In this document: positions 57,392 through 64,000 of the stretch, piece by piece
How the letters are laid out: each line of letters starts with the position of its first letter
How positions within the stretch are numbered: position 1 is the stretch's first letter
Assembly (NCBI GenBank): GCA_964017235.1
Contig: OZ024927.1
Location: 29,531,160-29,595,159, forward strand
Reading direction: 5' to 3'
DNA from: Sabellastarte sp. h YS-2021
Lineage: Eukaryota > Annelida > Polychaeta > Sabellida > Sabellidae
DNA length: 64,000 nucleotides
The notes under the pieces: model-generated
What the model saw: only the letters and a program-made list of their open reading frames with translations
Database searches by the model: none
Told to the model about the DNA's origin: nothing
Position numbers and translations under genes: made by a program

Positions 57392-58250
57392 AAAAAATAG
57401 TATCTGAGATGCCCACACCCCACAGCACAGGGAAACAATTTTTGACACCATAACTTATAGAAGAAGTGAAACAGAAAAAGACTTTCAGGGCAAACAGTGT
57501 CAGTTATAAAAAGATCCAAATAATGTTTAAGGAAAGAAAAGAACGTCTACCAGAGCTACCAGATAAAGTATGAAAACAAGACTATTCAATATCAAGATGA
57601 CAGCATTGATCAGCTAACTAAAAATTATGAAGCTGTAAGATTTATTAATTGAAGTACAGCTGTCAATGGAAATAGCACAATTAAGTAAAGGTACATGCAA
57701 TAATAAGTTACAGCAATCCACATATCTATGTGATAAGAGAAATATGTTTCAAATGTGGCAGGTGAACACACTTTGTCAGAGTAAAGGTTAAAGGTCACAC
57801 CATGATTTAGCATACTTACACTCCAACCAATGACCCATCCAAAAATCAACTACCTTAATCTTAAAGTTTCTGAGATATGACTCAGACAAAATTTTAATGA
57901 TCAAGGTCACTACAGCAAGGTCAAAGGTCAAATCAATTTCATATTATGATGATGACACACATACACTCCTCAACCAATATTCCTACCAGGTATCAACTTC
58001 TACACCTTACAGCTTCTGAGATATAGACTGGATAAAGGTCAAGGTCATTACAGCAAGGTCAAAGGTCAAATCAGGGTCATATCATGATGTTGCACACCTA
58101 CATCCCCTAACCAATGCCCCTATCAAGTATCAACTTCCTACACTTTACTGTTTCTGAGATTTAACTTGGACAACCTTTTTCCCGCCGCCTGCCCATCCAG
58201 ACGCCATAGGTGAAAACAATACCCGCACAGCCCTTAAAGGCTGTGGGGTA
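57392..58250 (-). mobile_element. ~145-bp-unit dispersed repeat, copy C (reversed)
   Basis: Reverse orientation of copies A and B. The hairpin end (CACAGCCCTTAAAGGCTGTG) is at 58225-58246, then about three units with TGAGATAT and AAGGTCAAAGGTCAAATCA, then the AT-rich tail ending TATCTGAGATGCCCAC. Two perfect DR1 motifs (57918 and 58056). Confidence 0.85.
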
Positions 58251-59909
58251 AAAATGTGACTATAGTGGACATTTCTTATCATAAACCTGTTTGATTCTTC
58301 ATATAATAAGGCAACTTGGACACTATCATCTGGGCCTTCCATCTAGAAAAAGTTGTTAATGGTAGCAGTGCACATAAACCAAGGGCTACTCATACTTAGC
58401 CCCTAGATCATTTATAACCTCACTAATTAACCCAGTATCACCTGAGAGAACACACTCTAGATTTTATGAAACATCTGACCCTAAAGATGAACACAGGCAT
58501 GTAGCACCACCAGCTAAATCCAGTGGAAGATTCGCTAGTTTCTGGATAACAACTGGACCAGGTGTCCACATTTACACATGTAGAAAGATTAACATCTGTA
58601 TCTCAAGCAAAACCATGCTTCCATCATGTCAAAATTCCTCTTAATTAACCTGCGATGTCAGGATGAAATCATCTTGGTCCTCACTGGTAGATAAGATATC
58701 ATGACATCATTGATAAGTCACAATGATGGTTCTTTATCAGCAATTTTCTTTAAATTCATTGTGTCAAACAAACATTTTTATATTAGTCATAAAATTTAAC
58801 ACATGCATAGAAAGTCATTATCAATGGAGTCTGTGATAGGACATTATGATATATGTTTCAGCATGTATCAAGATCTTCATCATGAAATGATCTTATGAGC
58901 ATAATTTATTATCTTGTGATCACCAATTGATTTTGTGCTCACCAGATGATCTGTTGGTCACTAGTTGATCTGATGTTCATCAACATCATCTGGTGACCAC
59001 AAGATCATTTGGTGATCATGACATGATAACTGGTAATCATCAGATGATGTGGTGCTAACCACTTATTTTGTGGTGATCACTAGATGATGTAGTGATCACT
59101 ACTTCATCTGGTGTTCAGATTATCTGGTATTCATCATTTCAGAGTTAATATTAGGCAGACATAGCCAGGGAGTGTCCCTTGAAATCCACATAATTAACAT
59201 ACAGGTTTTCATAAAATAATATTTTACTTTAAAACAATTAACACAACTCTTGCTATCTATTCCACATTATAACCTTGCTCCTTCAATTTGAAAACACAGT
59301 GGGCCTTTACCCTTCATTCGCTTTTATAGTGGACACCATTCTGGTCATCCACTATAGACAAATTGTCCAGCCTCACTTCCTCCTTTATCTACACAGTGGG
59401 TCCATTGTGCCATAAAGGTTATGGGTTCACTTGCTTTATAATAAAAGGAGCAAGTGAGACTGGATATTTCTAGTCAATAGATGAGGAGGGTGGTGCCACT
59501 GTGTAAGTAAATGACAAATGTGGGGCCCACTATGTCTTAAAATAAGGAGCTATGGACCTACAGTGTAGGTAATGTGAGGAGTCTTTGCTTATGTGCATAT
59601 TTTAGTATAAAAATATTTGTTTTTTGCAAATTTGTGCAGTTAAGACGACTACAGCCTACCTCCAATGATCAATTCAGGGTTCAAATCCCAAAACAATCAC
59701 TGAGCCATTTATGACCTTGAAGAGCTAAATCCCCAAGTAATAGCTTGAGTCAAAGGTCAAAATATGTACTTCAAAAGGGTCAAACCCAACTTATAAAAGG
59801 ATCAAACCCAGCTTTAACCACAGTTGACAGTGAACATTGACTAGAGAAGATATAAGTGAAGAGATTTGTAAAATTTGGGATCCTACAGTTCCCAAGGGTG
59901 TACAGAATA

Positions 59910-60600
59910 AAGCCCATTAGGAAAAATGCCCATCAAGTGAAGTGATGGATTGGAAAATTGCAAATCAATTTTTTAATTTAGTGTTTTAATTGGAAAAGAC
60001 TACATGCATTTTAACGAACACAGGATTAGAACTAATTTCTACTGACATGATAATACAACTTTTGTCACTATTTCTTTGCCATAAAAAGGACTACATACAT
60101 TATAAGGTAACATCAGCTGACATGATAATACAATTTTTGGCACTACTTTATTGAGAAAAAATGACTAAGGTACATACATAACAACTAGCAAACATTTTAC
60201 AAGTAACAAACTAAGTTGCATATTCTAATTACCCTCACACACTGCCCATCAATTGATTTGTTCTCAGCTCTCAAAGAATTCATACACAGATTATATATCA
60301 AACAATAACTTTTTATTGATCTCACCTGAGTAGCCACGCACACCACATACACTCTTTCTTTGATGTAAATAAAAAACTTATGAAACTTATGCACTCTTCT
60401 TTTGATACACATAAATAAAAAAAACTTATGAAACCTATGTACTCTTCTTTTGATATACATAAATGAAAAAAAAACTTATGAAACTTATGTACTCTTCTTT
60501 TGATATCAATAAATTAAAAAAACTAAACTGATGGGCAATTTTCCTGATAGTTTTTTTTTCTGATCGGATTCACTTGATGGGCATTTTTCCTGATGGGCTT
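59910..60600. mobile_element. MITE with AAGCCCAT ends, 691 bp
   Basis: Left AAGCCCATTAGGAAAAATGC; right reverse-complemented AAGCCCATCAGGAAAAATGC, both continuing CCATCAAGTGAA, about 33 bases. Contains a minisatellite at 60357-60525 and an older duplicated segment (GACATGATAATACAA, twice, 60045-60140). Confidence 0.85.
60357..60525. repeat. minisatellite, ~49-base unit, about three copies
   Basis: AAAACTTATGAAACTTATG(T/C)ACTCTTCTTTTGATA plus an A-rich spacer repeated about three times. The reverse-strand open frame over it is an artefact of the repeat. Confidence 0.85.
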
Positions 60601-61496
60601 GTTCAAGGGATTCATTTTCAAGGATAATTTTTCTTCAAAGATTTCTTTAAAAACATGTCATTATGGCTTCAGTTCTTTTCAAAACAGTCCAATGCAATTA
60701 TCAGTGCTCATGTTTTCTTCAAAAAAATTTCTAGCTTTGATTGGGGTATATCTTTATATTAGACATTCTGGCAAGTGCTTTGTGGCATTTTCGGGAGCAA
60801 TCATACTTTCCATAAACTTTTCATAGATTTTACCTTATGAATATTCATTATATAAAAAATAACTCACAAAACAATTTACTATTATAAACTTTACGCATCT
60901 TATCACTATTTGAAACAGCTTAAGAAAGATCATCCATGTGTGACTGTCACAACTCACAACTATATCCCAGTATGATTTAGTCTCAATCAGAATTCTGATG
61001 CAATAAATTCTAATTCTATACTTCCACCCAGTGTAATACATGTAGTTGAACTAACTAGCAGTTTCACCAGATGATGTGGTGAGCTTCAGATCATTTGATC
61101 TCATTTTATATATTTTACTCTTTAATATATTATATTTTTGTATTTTGTAAATGTAACTCTGGAACGACATGAGGGCTTTTCTTTACTCTAAAACAGGAGG
61201 AGGACTTTCTTTCACAGGAGAAATTTGAGGGCTTTTCTCCTGAGGGCTTTTCAAGTGAGGAATCTCCTGGATTTACATGCATGTTTTCACATTAATAAAT
61301 TCTTCATGGTGAGCCTTGGGGCTGGCTGTGCCTGTGCTGACCATACTTTTGAAATAAGTCGTGATCACACTTTTGAAATAAGACATGGTCACAGGACCAT
61401 ATGAGATCATTGTGTGATCATGTCATAATAACTGGTGCACACAAGATGTTCTCATGATCATGATTTGGTAAACGTTAATATTATATATCATAATGA

Positions 61497-62199
61497 ATTG
61501 ACATGGCTTCCAACTGTCACTGCTGTGATAGATTTATATTCTGAGTCACATAAGAATTTTCCATATTTACCATAAAACTGACTTGAATCCATCATGTAAT
61601 GTTGATTGCTCATAAAATAGACCAGAAAGTGTCATACTAGGATGTAACTGTATAATTGATGAGTTGGGTAAAAGTTTTTTTCGCATGCTATATATTTTGT
61701 TTGAATCTGAATTATACCAGGTTTTTTCTCACCATAGTGTTCTATTCTATTCTATTCTGTACTTTTAACATGTGACAAAACAGAATTTTGTGACAAAACC
61801 CTGAATTTTAACCACTCAAAAAAAACCTTTGATCACAAAAAATCCAATAAATTTTGCATCTTCATGGGGTAAAGTTTTAATAATGTTATTAATGTACTGA
61901 TGTATATCTTTTAAATGTAGAAATGTTGAAAATAAAAGAGAAAGCTTTCAGGCTTATCGAAAATCTTTTATCTATCTGAGGCTCTTAAAGACACACTTGT
62001 TGAGCATAGTTACAGCTTGAGAATAGCCTAATTATTTCTGAACATATTTTCTTAAAAGTATACCTTTAAAGTGTAACAATAAAAGCTCTTAAAAAGTGCA
62101 AACGACTCCCAAGCAGCTTGTTTCCACCCCCTATGTATTAATGTTTTAAATCATAGTGTCCACAATTTTGTAGGATCAAATTTGGATATATATTCTAGA
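61497..62199. other. intergenic, no gene
   Basis: AT-rich, with a short (TTCTA)n run at about 61738-61755. Nothing else. Confidence 0.6.
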
Positions 62200-63103
62200 T
62201 GAATGTAGGACATTTTGGACATGGACATTTTGGACTAGGACATTTCGGCTTAGGACATTCTGGCCTAGGACATTTCGGACAGGCCTTTTTTCAAGGGTGG
62301 ACGTTTCGGACAATTTTTTTTTGGTCATAAAATTTGCTAAACTTCTTTGTCAGTGCATGCTCAAGCATGTGAATATTGAAACCAACTTAGGATAGTACAG
62401 CTCAGGTGATGATCAAAAGTTTCACAGTAATTGAAGTACTTTTAAATTTCTGGTCAAAAAAGTTTATTCTTTATTAAATTATGAAGTTAAGGGGACAGTA
62501 TCCTTTGAAACCTACTCGGGATTGGACTGCTCAGAGATAATTATATGAAGCTGACTCTTCTTGTAAACTATCTTGTGGACTATTTTGTGGTTAATTGCTT
62601 AAACCCTTACAAAAACCTAGAAGGGGACCAAGAAATCTACATAGAACTTCAAACTAGATTGTGCAATCTCTGCGAGGACAGATCTTCAGGTTGCAAGTCC
62701 ATAGCAGATTTTCTTCGGGGTGTGAGCCACAATTGGAGAGGAGGTCAGCCAGACATTTAAAATGAAACTCATTTCAATGTTTATGAATCTTGTCTTGTGT
62801 TATAACCAGTCATGCTATTGACTGCATTTGTTCAGTTAAAGTATACTGTTCTGATAAATGTTCAGTTGAAGTGATAAATGTTGACCAAAATGATATACAA
62901 TAAATCTCTTTTACTCTATTGATAAATGTTGATAAAAATGATGTACAATAAATGTTTTTACCATTCGTTCTTTTGTGAAAATAAAAACCAGAACCTTAAA
63001 AAAATACTTTTATAAAAAATCTCTCTGAAACATCCACCCCTGAAAAAAGGCCTGTCCAGAACGTCCTAGGCCAAAACGTCCATGTCCAAAATGTCTGTCT
63101 ACT
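62200..63103. mobile_element. MITE with ~100-base inverted repeats and 8-base target duplication
   Basis: ATTCTAGA occurs at 62192-62199 and 63104-63111 immediately outside the element. Just inside, both arms run through GACATTTTGGACATGGAC, CTAGGACATT/CTAGGACGTT and GGACAGGCCTTTTTTCA to GGTGGATGTTTC-like sequence. The left arm is built of GGACATTTTGG repeats. An 8-base duplication suggests a hAT-type mobiliser (inference). A 71-codon open frame with an ATG (62545-62760) sits inside; I recognise no domain in it. Confidence 0.85.
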
Positions 63104-63179
63104 ATTCTAGAGACTGTTGTGGAAGTGTCCTATATTTCTTTTGCCAAATAATCTGACAATTAATTGTTCTGGTACATAT

Positions 63180-63300
63180 ATATACTAAAAATGGCCCAAT
63201 CTTGCAATAATAAAAGATCCTTTGAAAAATTCCTGGATCCAGAAAGTGATCTGGACACCACCAAAATCGAATCATTTGTTGCTTGTGCAACATTTCCTGA
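63180..63300 (-). repeat. AGGAGGTTATGT repeat family, another fragment (reversed)
   Basis: The reverse complement reads GATTCGATTTTGGTGGTGTC, CAGATCACTTTCTGGATCC and TTGCAAGATTGGGCCATTTT, the middle of the same widespread repeat represented at 27515 and 45525. It produces attractive-looking but spurious open frames on both strands. Confidence 0.6.
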
Positions 63301-64000
63301 AATTTTTTTTTTAAGTCTATCCTTAACTTTTGCTATTTTGCACACAGGTAGACAAAAACAACAACAACAAAAAAAACCCCCAAAAACCAACACTGTCAAA
63401 CACGTATCCTGAATGTATCGAGTTTGAAATTTGTTGTATCTATCCCTGAACAAAATCTACTTGCTTCAACCTAGGCGAAGCCCCTTCTGTGTTGAGAATA
63501 TAGGAAAATTACAGTATTATTCTTAGATTAATGTAATTAATTATATTTTCTACCATTTACTTTGATGGTTCATTGTATGCTGGAAATTGGCAGGGTATGT
63601 ATTCACTAAAGGTACACAGACAATCTTGCAAATATCATTTTAATTTCAATATAACCCCTACATATTTGAGTTAAATCTTTGCTGCAGCCTTTTATTAATA
63701 TCGGCCTTGGACTTGAAAACTAGGTCTACTAAATAATTATTACATATTGAATGAACAAAAGTGATGTATCAACATGAATTCAGTTACACAAAATTAACAA
63801 GTGAGTTTCGTCACTGATTGAGGCAGTTTTTCATCTTTTGTTGCAGCCCGTAATTGCTTTGTTCTTGCAATCCAAACAAATTCATATCCTCTATATGAGA
63901 GCAGATGGGAACACATCTCATGTTGCTGAGTTTTTAAATCTATTAAGGCAACAACATCATTGGTAATTCAGCTGGGGAATTCAGTATAAAGCTGATTATG
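63301..64000. other. intergenic, no gene
   Basis: AT-rich; nothing recognised before the window ends. Confidence 0.6.

Larger units (their letters stand above)
58851..61496. mobile_element. large repeat-rich element with GATCA motifs and weak inverted ends
   Basis: Near the left end CATTATGATATATGTT matches the reverse complement near the right end (CATTATGATATATAATATT). Next to both ends are dense variants of CATCTGGTGATCA and TGATCATG (58870-59130 and 61380-61470). Between lie GAGGGCTTTTCT repeats (61165-61260) and a nested MITE (59910-60600). No protein is encoded. Whether it is one element or several is uncertain. Confidence 0.45.

Noticed and set aside
60357-60525. CRISPR-like array
   Set aside because: Animal genome context; the repeats are contiguous ~49-base minisatellite units without unique spacers.
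63164-63412. Coding-looking frame with MAQSCNNKRSFEKF
   Set aside because: It matches, in reverse, the middle of the widespread repeat also seen at 27515 and 45525.

Overview
This is a window of an animal nuclear genome: AT-rich, intron-rich and full of transposon relics. It most likely comes from a mollusc or another lophotrochozoan. The evidence is a non-clustered seven-cadherin-repeat protocadherin with a very large ectodomain exon and small tail exons, a CR1-type LINE with a 2A-like leader, a two-gene PIF/Harbinger relic, a 5S-rRNA-derived SINE and many short inverted-repeat elements. The species assignment is inference; the protein families are read from the sequence.

Only one host gene is convincing. 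It lies on the + strand and encodes a delta1-like protocadherin. Exon A (9305-12052) carries the signal peptide, seven EC repeats, the membrane helix and the proximal tail. After an 18-kb intron comes tail exon B (30135-30288), then, 8 kb further, final exon C (38371-39236). The phases fit exactly (0, then 1), giving a 1255-residue protein. Its tail ends with an RVxF-type PP1-docking motif, an acidic stretch and a class I PDZ ligand (DTFV). Downstream of exon A there is an in-frame terminal-exon candidate (12919-13200) that would give a short tail lacking both motifs. Exon B has a nearby 80% identical partial copy (33892-33940) and a more decayed one (34365-34425), so the tail-exon region was duplicated.

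An intact sense-strand CR1 LINE (30306-33822) separates exon B from its copy. Its single long frame encodes a hydrophobic leader, a 2A-like motif, an AP endonuclease and a reverse transcriptase. A truncated CR1 relic further on is itself split by a dispersed repeat.

The rest is introns and flanks. 1-9.2 kb is upstream sequence with no gene. 13.8-30 kb holds MITEs, a minisatellite and SINEs. 39.2-64 kb is gene-poor. It holds several MITEs, two more copies of a repeat family built from ~145-bp units loaded with nuclear-receptor half sites, the Harbinger relic (53658-57084) and a large inverted-repeat region with a nested element (58.85-61.5 kb).

Most other open frames are short, lack splice or start support and fall inside repeats; they are not annotated as genes.
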